Positions 1 through 10,601 of a DNA stretch of 64,000 nucleotides are shown piece by piece. The notes under the pieces were generated by a model. It was not told the DNA's origin. It did not search any database and saw only the letters and a list, made by a program, of their open reading frames with translations. The translations under genes and the position numbers were made by a program. Within the stretch, counting starts at the first letter, position 1, and every line of letters begins with the position of its first letter. Source of the DNA: Liolophura sinensis (Eukaryota; Mollusca; Polyplacophora; Chitonida; Chitonidae); NCBI RefSeq assembly GCF_032854445.1, contig NC_088305.1, positions 32,701,645 through 32,765,644 of the forward strand, given 5' to 3'.

Positions 1-1256
1 GTCGTAGTCGGTCAACAGCTCCAGCTCTACCCCTGTCTTGAACAGCGCATCCCAGGAGAGACCTGGACTCGTAAAGTAGTGAGCAGGGTGCAATCCATAC
101 TTCCGTAAACAAATCTTCCGAAAGGCCTCAAACAGATCGGCCAACTTGAGCACGTCTGTGAGGCAGTAAAGGTCTGTGTAGTTTCCCAGACTGGTGGAGT
201 CAAATACCTTCCATACCTGTTGATCGTGGATGTATTCCTCATCGCTAATGCCTCCGCCTTTGAGCTTACTGTAGAAAGCGTCTTTAGGTGGGAGGCTGGA
301 CTCGTCGAAGCGCTCCCAAGAGTCCATATACTCATAGGGGTAGACACCCTTGCGCATGAGTAGCTTTCGTTTTTCTTCGGTGGGCTCATACCGGACTGTG
401 ATGTAGAAAGCCTCAGGTTTGTTGGCTTCTACCATATTGTCAAGGGAAGCCGGTAAGAATTGAACGCTGTCGATGAAGCGGAGTTGCCCCAGCGAGAAAG
501 AGATGTACTTTTCCGTGTAGTTGGGGACGCAGGACATGCGGCCCTCCGCCTTACTTATGGCTTGTATCAGGAGGTGCCGGTCGTAGCCCCGTAGGTTGTG
601 GAAGACTACTGGTATGGCTGTCTTGGGACCCAGTCGAAAGTTTAGGTTGCATGCGTTATGGGCCTCGCCTCTGTACTTGCCGGTGATATGGCAGTAATCG
701 CGCACAGAATCGGCGCCAAGAGGCTTCTCACACACGTGGCAGGTTGCGGCGTTGTTGTGGGTCTGCCAGTCGTGGGGAGTCATCCTCATGGCTATAGGGT
801 TGGCTAGAACACTTTGGATTTCCTGCTCCTCCTGTTGGAGAGCTCTGAGGAAGTGTTCCGTAGGGTTAGGGCCTCTGTATTCCGCGAGGCGTTTTGTGTG
901 GCCGTCGCAACGCACCACAACATATCAGTAACTGCAGGGCTCGCGGTGCTGAGTCTTTTGAGTACTGCTCTCTGTGGGGCTGGGAGGCGGGCCTTCAACC
1001 TTTTTGGTCAGAGCCTCGAAGTCGGCATATATGATGAACGGAGCCGGTAGCTGTTTATGGTGGTTCTAAAAGGTGAACTTGTTTTCCCCCTCCTGGGGCA
1101 TTTCCACCCTCACCGCCGTCTGGCCAATCCATCGGCATTCCGGCTTATGCGCCTCGAGCAGGTCCTCCCTTGTGTAGCCAGGTTGACTCCCCTCACAGAA
1201 GTGTTTCCAATGGTGGGCCTTACTTTCTTGGAACAGGAGACGATTAAGATCGTCTC
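1..1256 (-). pseudogene. Polinton DNA polymerase B fragment (third Polinton, truncated)
   Basis: The minus strand encodes in pieces the middle of a Polinton PolB: from the C2HC finger region (residues HFCEG and HKPEC, 1130-1220), through the exonuclease motif with YADFEAL (about 1010-1035), the CxxC plus CHITG zinc region (about 680-745), FHNLRGYD (about 585-605) and the PYEYMDSW segment (about 320-340), to the ELLTDYD segment at the window start. Several frame changes break it. The match to Polintons 1 and 2 is base-for-base over most of its length. It stops inside the gene at about 1256 with no TIR, so this end is a truncation, not an element terminus. The rest, if present, lies left of the window. 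Confidence 0.9.
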
Positions 1257-1258
1257 CT

Positions 1259-2600
1259 GCCATAGACAACGTCACATTGGAGGCTTAGAAATGAACTGTT
1301 TACTTTGAAGGAAAGTCAAAAGTGGTTTCTGATGACGGGGGTAAACCATTTAGAGATATGCCAGATGTATAGACATACATATGCCCCGGCATGGTCGGCC
1401 ACGGGCAGACTGCACAGCCGGCACACAAAACGCATCATAGTCAGTCACAAATTCGGCTAGTACCCACTTGGAGTATTTACACCAGGTTGTGTTAAAGCCC
1501 AGAAACTTCAAACCCATGAAGGCTAAAAAAGTCAGTGTCATTAAACTTAGAACTCAATCCTTTAATACCTCAGAACAAGAACTATAATTCGTCCTACGGT
1601 CAGCTTCCTATTCCTTCTCCCGTCCCCACGTCGTTGACCCCATTTGCGTTGACGCCATGTCTCATAGCCAATGTTCTCACCCTAGATCTAGATCGTTGCG
1701 TAGTAAACAGGCCATGTGAAGCGAGATGTACGATTACCAACTTGCCTTTATCTAGTATCCTGATTTACCGTCTGCCCACAGATCCCTTAGAGTTTTCCGT
1801 TGTCTCAATGTCAGATCGTTAGACACGCCTATACCTTTATCCATGAATTTCTACTTACCTTTCATCCATCCTGTTACCCCACAGCAGGAACTTACATATT
1901 ATAGGTCTTGGTTTACCATCTGAAGTGACTCAACGCGATCGTAATGCTTGTATATCACATTTTACCTCAGACATATCATGGATCCTTTTTGACCTAAATC
2001 CACTTATTTTAGCTAAAATTCAATATAGGTCCGGAGGATTCGTTCGGCGTTCCCTGTTAGCCCCAATGTCCCCTTAGGTAGTTAGGTGAGTTATCCAAAC
2101 ACTATGGTCCCATGAACTGTGTGTAAGCTCACTGGACATGTTGGTAGCTGAAAGCACGACCCGCCTACATAAAAGCTGCAGTTGGTGTTTGTACGGAGGC
2201 TACCTGGCAGCTCCCCGATCCCATGGAAGAATATAAAGTAATGAAGTAGGACGGATTTATGCAAATAAAAGCCGTGAAGAGTTTCCAGTGACAAAAGAAA
2301 GACGCACGGGATGATTTGCGGCAATAAATTAAATCAGTATCCAAATCGTGTATCATGTAAATTTATAAATTGTCGATAATCGAAACAGCTATCTTAGTTG
2401 GGTTGTGAATACCGTTTAGGCTTACAGTAAAATGTAGCCAACACTATCATGTGATGTAGTTGGATCCTTTAAAGATAATTTACCATCGACTTTGTTGTTC
2501 GTAATGTAACACATTACCTCTTAACCTGTTTTTGTCAAATTTGTATTACTGAGTGGTATAAATATGATATAATATCATAATAAATCCTATAAAATTGACC
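1259..2600. other. Unrecognised conserved block of the tandem unit
   Basis: This stretch has no gene I recognise. It recurs in units 2 (28091-29450) and 3 (41966-43310) with scattered substitutions. A 95-codon open stretch at 1535-1822 stays open in the other units (28305-28655, 42326-42517), but has no familiar domain and no splice context that I can defend. The rest is AT-rich noncoding sequence. Confidence 0.5.
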
Positions 2601-3510
2601 GAAACTACTTATCCATCATTGATGTATAATTCTTTCTAAATAATGCTTGCTTTCTTTTTGCATTTTCATCGGTTTATTTGTAGGTGTTGATTTTTGTGCT
2701 ACTGTTGAGATTCTGTCGAACTTGTCACAACTGCATTTTACACAAACAATATCTATAATCAGCAGCGAAATTTGTTTTTGTTTGATTTTTTGCACCAATT
2801 AAAAGACTAACCTCTGTAAGCAACAGCCATTGTTTCATCCCCATTTCCACTAACCATTTTATACATGAGGTTGTGCGTTGAATTACTTGTAGCTGATGTA
2901 TTCCATTGTCTCTGAATGCATTTTCCATCCCTGTTATTTTGGCAATATTCTCTGCCATTCTAAAGTTTTCGATTATTTCAGTCAATATATTTTCTAAATG
3001 TAATGGTCTCTAGCTTTTAGACTAAAAAATCCACTGTTTTCTAATGGAAGTATTTTATGATTATTTTCTTCATTTCTATGCCTAGTGGCTTATACTAGCA
3101 AACATTGTACCATTGCTAATGTAACTCGTAAAGCTGCATTTCCGCCTCAGCCACCGGTTAATAGACGATCAGAATATTTTATCTTTTTCACATTTGAGAA
3201 ATAAATGTTCAGTTGTTTCTTTCTCTTTGTTACCAAGTTCGCTAACACATCATTCTGTTTCCTACCAATTTTTTGAAGATACGATTTTTAGGACATATCC
3301 AGTGCAAAATTGTTCACTGAAAATCTTGTATCTCCAATACTTTTGACACAGACAGAAAGAAATATTCCTTGCATTCATATAGTTGCTGCTTCTGTAGAAC
3401 ATTTCTACCATAAAGACATGTATTTCCTGCAGGATTCTGTTCAGATGCACAAAACTGACCTGTTGTCTATTTGCATATCTTTAATAACAACCATCAATCT
3501 GATTGCTTGA
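2600..3510 (-). repeat. Possible LINE ORF2 3-prime remnant (unit 1)
   Basis: The minus strand reads as a broken protein with a TTEHLFLKC-like segment near 3185-3225, in the style of the C-terminal Cys/His region of many non-LTR retrotransposon ORF2 proteins, followed by an amphipathic tail (ILQEIHVFMVEMFYRSSNY, 3385-3440). No reverse transcriptase core is present. Copies lie at 29450-30350 and 43310-44205. The alternative is unrelated noncoding DNA with chance open frames. Confidence 0.3.
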
Positions 3511-3801
3511 ATACAGGCATCGGGATTTGATTTGACAATGCATTGGTGTATTACTACTATTACATTCGTGCTTCTATCTGGTCATTTGATGACATGGTGT
3601 TATGTTCGGTTATGCTTTAAATTAATTTAGACTGAGCTATTGGCAGCGCGTTTTAAAAATGTGGAAACAGGCAAGATTTGCCCTATACGGCATTTACACG
3701 TCACTGAATCAACTGTTGAGTATGACATCAATAAGGTTAGCAGGATCCTTTTCAATAATTTGCTGTGTACTGATTCCAGTCCTTTGTATCATGTATAGCA
3801 G

Positions 3802-3900
3802 AATGGGGAGACACCTTTACATCAGGCTGCTTTACATGGCAACGAAGATTTTGTTCGTATTTTGGTGGAGCAACGCGCCAACGTCAACACACAGAACAAA
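3802..3900 (+). CDS. Ankyrin-repeat exon 1, unit 1 (splice donor lost)
   Basis: A 99-bp exon encodes one 33-residue ankyrin repeat beginning NGETPLHQAALHGNEDF and ending with the ANVN signature. The acceptor is the AG at 3800-3801 after a pyrimidine-rich run. The unit 2 copy ends in ACA followed by GTAAGT; here the exon runs instead into caaaagaatgaaa, so the donor is gone through a deletion of roughly 85-90 bp shared with unit 3. Ankyrin repeats are protein-binding helical hairpins; the identity of the full gene is unknown. Confidence 0.75.
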
Positions 3901-3906
3901 AGAATG

Positions 3907-4545
3907 AAAAGAAACACCAAAATATAAGGAGCACAAATGCACATAGTTTAGCGTATGTGAACGCAACACTAGATTCTGATCGGGGCGTTTGGGTTTTTCC
4001 AGTATATACTTTCAACGTTCATATCTATAGAGGATTTAAATATATAAATATCATGCAGGCGGTGAAATTGTGGAACTTGTTCCTTATTATGATGGAATAT
4101 ACCATGTCATATCTGTTTTTTTGTCTCCCAGTAGTTTGGACTTGGCCTGTTCTGTCGTCTACGCAGCCAAACATTTCATCTACCAACTGTGCTATCTGCG
4201 CTGGTCGCAAATTTGTTCATTCATCTTGCGATTATTGGCCCGCAGTATATACCTGTGCTGGCGGCTGGGTTACGAATACTTATTTTGATTTAAGGTCTGT
4301 AATGTGAATCGACCCAGGACTGACTCTGGATCTACCGCTCTTGAAGGACGCTCTACCTACTGTGCTATTGGGGCCAGTCGATAGAGAGAATTGTAACAGT
4401 CACATCCATCCTTGTTACATGTTGTCATTTGATGACATTGTGTTATTTTTGTTATGTTGTATATTAATTTAGGCTGAGCTAGTGGCAGCATGCCCTATAT
4501 AATTTGCTGAGTACTGATTTCAGCTCTTTTTATTATGTATAACAG
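3907..4545 (-). repeat. Intron with LINE C-terminal remnant
   Basis: Intronic sequence between ankyrin exons. On the minus strand about 4025-4210 reads DRTGQVQTTGR plus flanks, the same tail that follows the LINE ORF2 C-terminus at 20107-20163 and 62660-62717. Copies sit at 34320-34385 and 44935-44980. No other gene is seen here. Confidence 0.45.
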
Positions 4546-4644
4546 GATGGGGAGACGCCTTTACATCGGGCAGCATTACATTGTAACAAGAGTTTTGTTC
4601 GTGTTTTGGTGGAGCAGGGCGCCAACGTCAACATACATAATACA
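4546..4644 (+). CDS. Ankyrin-repeat exon 2, unit 1
   Basis: A 99-bp phase 0 exon, DGETPLHRAALHCNKSF onward, ending GANVNIHNT. Acceptor AG at 4544-4545 and donor GTAAGT at 4645 are both canonical. It has the TPLH turn and the AALH helix of the ankyrin consensus. The unit 3 copy (45324-45422) differs at only a few codons. The intron to exon 3 (4645-5045, about 400 bp) holds nothing recognisable. Confidence 0.8.
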
Positions 4645-5045
4645 GTAAGTGGTTGTCTTTGATGTTTCAGCAATGCTTACACAAGATTTTGTTTAGTGTA
4701 CATAAATACGGCATTGGGCTTAGATCTGACCGTTTTGATTTCTCGATAACATATTACCACTGCGTATGTCTAGAGGATTTAAATAGAGTTTTCGACAATG
4801 TGGTGCAAGACTATCTGAATACTTATCATCAAGGCATGACCATATACCTGTTTCCGGGTGGAGACAGCATGTAACGGAAGACGATTTGTCTTAATCTCTA
4901 TGTGGAATAGACTCACAACTACTATAATATATATATAAATATCCTGCAGATTGTGAAGATGGGGAACGTGGTCTGTTTTTTATGGAATACACCATGTTGT
5001 ATTTTTGTGTCAAGATTTTAGCAAATCCTGTTTTTGTTTACACAG

Positions 5046-5144
5046 AGAGGACAGACCGCTTTACAGCTGGCATTGTCAGGTAGTAACCTGGACGTCCTTC
5101 GTCTTCTAGTTGAGAACAGCAATGATGTCAACGTTCAGAATCCG
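5046..5144 (+). CDS. Ankyrin-repeat exon 3, unit 1
   Basis: A 99-bp exon encoding RGQTALQLALSGSNLDVLRL and ending DVNVQNP. Acceptor AG at 5044-5045 after tttgtttacac; donor GTACTG at 5145. It is a somewhat divergent repeat (TALQ for TPLH) but keeps the LRLLVE and DVNVQN positions. The copy in unit 3 is 45824-45922. Confidence 0.8.
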
Positions 5145-5559
5145 GTACTGTTTTATGTTTTAACGATGACTTATTGTGGAGATTTGGGCAGAGTGAAATA
5201 TGATTGCGGAACGACTCGTCCCGTAATCGTGTAACCAGGCACAAAAAAGGGAACTTTCATTTTCTCAACCGTCAATTGCCTGTACCGTCTTCTGTTTTAT
5301 ATACATGTAAAATATTTTACTGCTTCATTTTTTAAATTTTTAAAGTATTAAAATTTCTAGACATTTACAGAAAAGTTTGATCAATTTGTTTGCAGATAAA
5401 TCAAGTATGCCTCAATTTTTCTGGTATAGTCGCACTGACTGCTTCACTTAAACAAGTGATAATATTTTGTGTGCTTCACACGCTTTGCTATATTTGTCTC
5501 AGTCCACTTTTTTCATTTTCCACATGGGGAATGAACCTGGATGTTTCATGCCGGGAACT
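5145..5559. other. AT-rich intron, no gene seen
   Basis: Noncoding, AT-rich, with short T and A runs. It is almost unchanged in unit 3 (45923-46385). I see no domain, RNA gene or transposon terminus here. Confidence 0.5.
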
Positions 5560-6095
5560 CACATCCACATGGGGAGTGATAATCTACTGACCATGTGCAC
5601 AAGGATCTCAGTCTATTGCATGATAGTGTGAGATCAATTGCTGAAACCTTCTGTGAATGCCCATGTTAACGAGCCCAGAATCATCATTAAATACCACTAT
5701 CTCATTATTCTGGATAACCTCACACACGGTTCTACCATATTTGTCATTTACTGGTCTACCCCACACAGAGTGATGTGTATTAAGTCCACTACAAATAACA
5801 GGATTCAGACACCAGTGGTTCAGAAGGCCTTGCGATCTGTGTAGTGTGGAATCTTACATGGGTTTTACATGTAGAAATTTACAACATTAATGGCATATTA
5901 CTGTCTCTGATTATCGGGAAACAATGACATTCAATACATGTAAATGACGGTATCTTCACTTCAGTAAATGAGTGGCCAAGCCTGACAAGCATGGCAAGTC
6001 CACCTCTACTTCCACACACACTGCTTTCCCTTACGGTGACATATCCAGGGAAATAAAAATCTTCTTCAGGTTTACTGAAGTTTTTTGTAAACATG
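5560..6095 (-). pseudogene. Non-LTR retrotransposon endonuclease (EN) domain remnant, unit 1
   Basis: The minus strand encodes parts of an apurinic-type endonuclease domain of a LINE ORF2. Near 5725-5795 it reads NTHHSVWGRPVND, matching the usual conserved Asn-Ala-His-His..Trp-Gly segment, then a VCEVIQNNEIVVFND helix. Near 5935-6050 it reads a GSRGGLAMLVR segment as in the EN mid-region. Frames are broken. Polinton 1 is inserted in this remnant; the unbroken version is 46390-46990. It could belong to the same LINE family as the reverse transcriptase at 20110-22430, but the order on the strand is wrong for a single copy. Confidence 0.6.
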
Positions 6096-6255
6096 AGTAG
6101 TATACACAATGCCGGTTCTGGCACACCCTCCACTTGGTAAATAGAGGCCCCCAGCCCCTATTCCCGGCGAGGTCCAGAAGTTCTAGTATACAGAGTATAG
6201 GTTCTGGCGCACCCTCCCTGGGGGCCCTCCCCAGAACAAAATAGAGGCCCCCAGC
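6096..6255 (+). repeat. Polinton 1 left terminal inverted repeat
   Basis: About 160 bp matching the reverse complement of 18681-18840 with a handful of mismatches. It is built of two related modules, each starting near ggttctggcrcaccctcc and ending in aatagaggcccccagcccc, at about 6113 and 6202. The outer module begins AGTAGTATACACAATGCC, the inner CTAGTATACAGAGTATAGG. Confidence 0.92.
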
Positions 6256-6323
6256 CCCTTCTCGGGTTCTATTAGACATACCAATTGCACCAGGTATGCT
6301 TTTACACCAACTGTGTATACAAC

Positions 6324-6602
6324 ATGCCAAGGGGTTACAATAAGTGCCGGTGGCTACCCATTGGCTGCACGGAGCTCTGTGGTAAGAGCTGTCTGGGGGA
6401 GTACTGCGGGATTCATTTAGCCAGTCTGCAGAAGGGTCTTGGCACCCAGCCATGTATTAGCTGTGGTCGGGGCGTTAAAAACCGACTTCGGCTTTGCATG
6501 GCCTGTGGATATCATAATGCCCAGATGCGGGAAAGGTGGCAGAGGCGCAAGGCTTTCTTGGACGAGTTCAACCGGCTGGCGGCTATAGAAATTTACAATT
6601 AG
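6324..6602 (+). CDS. Small Cys-rich (zinc-ribbon-like) Polinton protein
   Basis: A 92-residue product with repeated cysteine pairs: CGKSC, YCGIH, PCISCGRG and RLCMACG, followed by a basic helix (RERWQRRKAFLDEF). The pattern suggests a double zinc-binding fold with a basic tail, so nucleic acid or protein binding is an inference. It lies between the left TIR and PolB on the same strand. The copy in Polinton 2 (47776-48075) keeps the cysteines, supporting real coding. The start is uncertain: the frame is open from 6285, and ATG at 6324 is the nearest to the conserved part. I do not know a named family for it. Confidence 0.65.
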   Translation: MPRGYNKCRWLPIGCTELCGKSCLGEYCGIHLASLQKGLGTQPCISCGRGVKNRLRLCMACGYHNAQMRERWQRRKAFLDEFNRLAAIEIYN

Positions 6603-6683
6603 AGAAACAGCACCACCAGGCAGATATCGGCGCTCGAAATTTAGAGTTAGAGAAACAGCACCACTAGGCATACGACGCGTACA

Positions 6684-9529
6684 ATGAACCACCATCATAA
6701 AGAGCGAGCATCACGAGAGGAGTTTGAGACGCTCCCAGGTGTGCGGCCCAAGTACCCACGGTCCCGCAATGCCTTGGAAGAATTGCAGGGGATCCTCGAC
6801 AGGCATAAAACGGCTGTGGCTGAGTGGAAGCGGCTGCAAGACAGCAAGAACTCCCGATGTAACGAGGAGTTGAAGCAAGACGTCAAGAACCCCCTCAGTA
6901 ACGAGGAGTTGGATGAATTGCTAGGCGGAATACAGGGTGAAAAGAAACTAGAATTCACTAACACCGGCCGGGCCATAAGGAATCTCCCCCGGGCCTGGCA
7001 GCGCACCCGAAGGTGTTTGGACGACCCAGTAGCCTTCTTAGAAGAAATTCGAGCCATTATTCGCCAGAAGCTAGAAGAAGAGATCCTGGCACTCGACGAG
7101 GTTAAATTCCAACTAGGCCTCAGGGTTCAGCTGCGAAAGGCCCACGCCGATGGCAGTGAAGAGTATACCAGCCCAGTATTCCGCAGCAAACAGGAGGCCC
7201 TCCTAGAGGTCGGTGACATTGACGGGGCTCTAGATAAGGTCTTCCCCACCATCCAGGAGGCGCTAGAAAAATGGACACAGCGAGGGTCAGGGTGGGTTGT
7301 TAATAGCGTGCAAACACTCTGGCTTGACATTGCAAGGTATCAGCCCCTTAGAGGCGGGTCCTACATCCCCTTACCTGCAGCTGTGAGTGATAAGAAAGCA
7401 GTCATCAATGTGAAGAACAAAGACGACGACTGCCTCGGATGGGCACTCCGGTCTGCCTTATTTCCAGCCGCCAGAAACCCCCAGAGACCAACCAAGTATC
7501 CCACCAATGATGGTCTTCACTTTGGTGGGATCGACGCTCCCACTCACATCTCTCAGATCCCTAAAGTGGAGGGAAATAACGGCCTCGCCATCAACGTGTT
7601 CGGGTGGGAGAAAGGTGTGATCGTGGACCGTCTCAGCAAGCAGCCCGGCGACACGCCCCGAATCAATCTGCTGCTGATTGAGAAGGCAGGCAAATTCCAC
7701 AATACGTGGATAAAAGACCTCGATCGTTTCCTGTCCCAAGAAAGTAAGACACAACATCGTAAACACTTGTGCGAGCGTTATATACACGGTTACACAAGGG
7801 AGGACCTGCTCGAGGCGCATAAACCTGAATGCCGAGGGATGGGCCAGACGGCGGTGAAGATGGAAATGCCCCAGGAGGGGGAAAACAAGGTCTCCTTCCA
7901 GAACCACCACAAACAGCTACCGGCTCCGTTCATCATATATGCCGATTTTGAGGCTCTAACCAAAAAGGTTAAAGGCCCATTGCCGTCACCTACAGTGAGC
8001 AGCACTCAAAAGACTCAGCACCACGAGCCATGTAGTTACTGCTATGTTGTGGTGCCGTGTGACGGGCAAACAAAACACCACGTGGAATACAGAGGCCCTA
8101 ACGCGACGGAACACTTCCTCAGAGCTCTCCAACAGGGGGAGCGGGAAATCCAAAATGTTCTAGCCAACCCTATAGCCATGAGGATGACTCCCCAGGACTG
8201 ACAGGCCCACAACAACGCCGCAACCTGCCACGTGTGTGAGAAGCCTCTATGCGCCGATTCTGTGCGCGATAACTGCCATATCACCGGCAAGTACAGAGGC
8301 GCGGCCTATAACGTATGCAACCTAAAGTTGCGGCTGCGTCCCAAGACAGCCATACCAGTAGTCTTCCACAACATACGGGGCTACGACGGGCACCTCCTGA
8401 TACAAGCCATAAGTAAGGCGGAGGGCCGCATGTCCTGCGTCCCCAACTACACGGAAAAGTACATCTCCTTCTCGCTGGGGCAACTCCGCTTCATCGACAG
8501 CGTTCAATTCTTACCGGCTTCCCTTGACAATATGGTAGAAGCCAACAAACCTGAGGCTTTCCACATCACAGTCCGGTATGAGCCTGCCAAAGAAAAACGC
8601 AAGTTACTCATGCTCAAGGGCGTCTACCCGTATGAGTATATGGACTCCTGGAAGCGCTTCGACGAGTCCAGCCTCCCACCTAAAGACGCTTTCTACAGTA
8701 AGCTCAAAGTCGGAGGCATTAGCGATGAGGACTACATCCACGCCATCCACGCTATCCAGGACTACATCCACGCTCAACAGGTATGGAAGGTATTTGACTG
8801 CACCGATCTGGGAGACTACACTGTCGCAGCACGCGATGTTGGCTGATGTGTTTGAGGCCTTCCGGAAGACTTGTTTACGGCAGTATGGTTTGAACCCCAA
8901 TCCCTACTTTACGAGCCCAGGTCTCTCGTGGGATGCGCTGTTCAAGAAGACCGGGGTAGAGCTGGAGCTGTTGACCGACTACGACCAACATCTCTTCATT
9001 GAGAAGGGGTTGCGAGGAGGAAGCTCCATGGTAAGTAAGCGACACGCCAAAGCCAATAATCCGCAGGTGGAGGGATACAACCCAGAAAGTCCAAACAGCT
9101 ACATCCAATACCTAGACGCCAATAATCTATATGGCTGGGCTATGAGTCAGTTCCTTCCAACGGGCGGCTTCCAGTGGGTAGATGACGCGCGGCGTCTTGG
9201 TGAATCGGTTGCTACCCACCCCCACCATAGTCCTTCCGGTTACATCATCGAGGTCGACCTAGAGTATCCGGCCGACCTACATAACGCACATAACGGCTAC
9301 CCATTAGCCCCGGAGCGTCTGGTGGTCCAGAAGGAGTGAATGTCGGGCTATCAGCACGGTCTTCTCGGCAAGAAAGCGCCTACCGAGGTCGAAAAGCTGG
9401 CCCCCAACCTCCGCAACAAGGAACGGTACGTCCTGCACTACCGGAACCTACAGCTGAGAATAGGGAGGCATTATAAGCAACTCCTCACGAAAACGAATCC
9501 CCGTCGCGGGCCATCGACGTATCGTCTAG
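6684..9529 (+). pseudogene. POLB: Protein-primed DNA polymerase B (PolB), catalytic core deleted
   Basis: Family B polymerase that would copy the linear element from protein-primed ends. The first 505 codons (6684-8201) cover an N-terminal region with KDDDCLGWALRSALF, a finger with HKPEC (the second Cys of its first pair is Tyr), and exonuclease motif I YADFEAL near 7935. Breaks: TGG to TGA at 8199-8201; a 30-bp in-frame duplication near 8735-8765; a frameshifting deletion near 8820 at exonuclease motif III; TGG to TGA at 9337-9339; and a 984-bp deletion after 9450 relative to Polinton 2. The deletion removes the KKDLYNLMND region and the YTDTDS active site. YLDANNLYGW (motif A) remains near 9105-9140. 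Confidence 0.93.
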
Positions 9530-10443
9530 ATAGTACAGCACGGGTTCATTAGGCTTTGTGACAGAGCGCCCAAGCCGATATATCTCTAGAGACCACACAG
9601 AATCAGTCGCGCGACGGCGGCCGCCCTCCAGCTCTCCAGGCTGTTAGAGATAACAAACGCCAACACCCTCGGGGATCTTGCGCTCATTAAGTCCAACGGG
9701 ACGACCTGGAACCGTCGAGGAAGGCTTATGGGGCACCCCTTTTGCCTTGATGGCATCTTTCGCCCTTTTACCGATCAGTCTCGTTGTCTCGTTATTCAAA
9801 GCGGCCACAACAGAGGGCAGCCGAGCCACCCATTCAGTAGACCGGTGTTCGGGAGGGAGGCGCATCTCCTGGGCGTACTGATGTCCAAAGAGCCGCTTAG
9901 CCAGAGTACGGTTGAAACCCTCCACTATGCCTTGGTCTCGGTGGATATCCACGCGGCCTCTGCGGACTGTGACATCGTGTTTGGCCAGCAGTTGGCTCAC
10001 CGCACACATAAACTCGCGCCCAGGGTCAATATGGAGAAGCTTCGACCATTGAAGGGGTCCCCGCTTGTAAATGCGAGAAAGAGCATCAGCGACTTCTTTG
10101 GAATCTTTAGTAGCCAGAGGTTCCGCCTCCCTGTAGCGAGAAGCGACATCAACAACTGTCAGCGCGTACTTATACAGCTTCCGGCCTCGCCGGTCATGTG
10201 GTAGATATAAAAGATCGGCTTGGTGGATGTTATTCGGCGTGGAAACATCGAACATAGGCCTCGGTATTTTTCGGGGACGAGGCAGGTATATCTGACAGAT
10301 AGCCTTTTTTTAAAGCAGGCCCGGATCACATCTTCGGAAACTTTAGCCGCAGTGGCAAGTTTCTGGATGGCGGCGAGACCCTTTCAGTACCCACGAGGGC
10401 TGTAGTAGATATTTGCCAGGCGAGCAGACACCTTACTAGCTAT
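9470..10443 (-). pseudogene. INT: Polinton integrase (retroviral-type DDE), copy 1
   Basis: Inserts the element into target DNA. The catalytic triad is visible: Asp in HQADLLYL, Asp in HIDPGREFM and Glu in GIVEGFNRTL (frame 9644-10255). Upstream lies the helical N-terminal part (ANIYYSPRG) and downstream a chromo-like tail, but both ends are damaged: the initiator is ATA at 10441-10443, a frame change with stops lies near 10290, a stop after GVGVCYL at 9644, and a 2-nt insertion near 9495. Tail-to-tail with PolB. The usual Ser after the second Asp is Pro. This copy keeps the Glu that copy 2 has lost. Confidence 0.9.
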
Positions 10444-10601
10444 GTCATCAAGGTATTCTAGCAGCCCACTAACAGATTTGCGACGAAAAAGATGTTAATC
10501 ATCGCGGCGTATTTGCATGCGCAGAACCACTTCACTACTAAGATCGTGCCTGCCATACGGCGAGGAGCTCGATGGCGAGTCCGGCACAGTCAGTTCGGAA
10601 T

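Noticed and set aside
1-1256. A free-standing Polinton with its terminus at 1256
   Set aside because: The sequence stops inside PolB with no TIR or target duplication; it is a truncated fragment.
3659-3907. 82-codon frame over ankyrin exon 1
   Set aside because: It is in a different frame from the ankyrin repeat and has no splice or domain support.
6091-6096. A 6-bp target duplication for Polinton 1
   Set aside because: The sixth base differs between sides (a against t) while 5 bp match exactly and fit the empty site.
6096-6255. CRISPR-like array from the repeated TIR modules
   Set aside because: Modules are few, unequal in spacing and diverged, and they mirror the other element end.
6695-7057. 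Minus-strand open frames across PolB (also 7458-7910, 48120-48389)
   Set aside because: They are antisense shadows of the PolB coding strand; no domain and the + frame explains the conservation.
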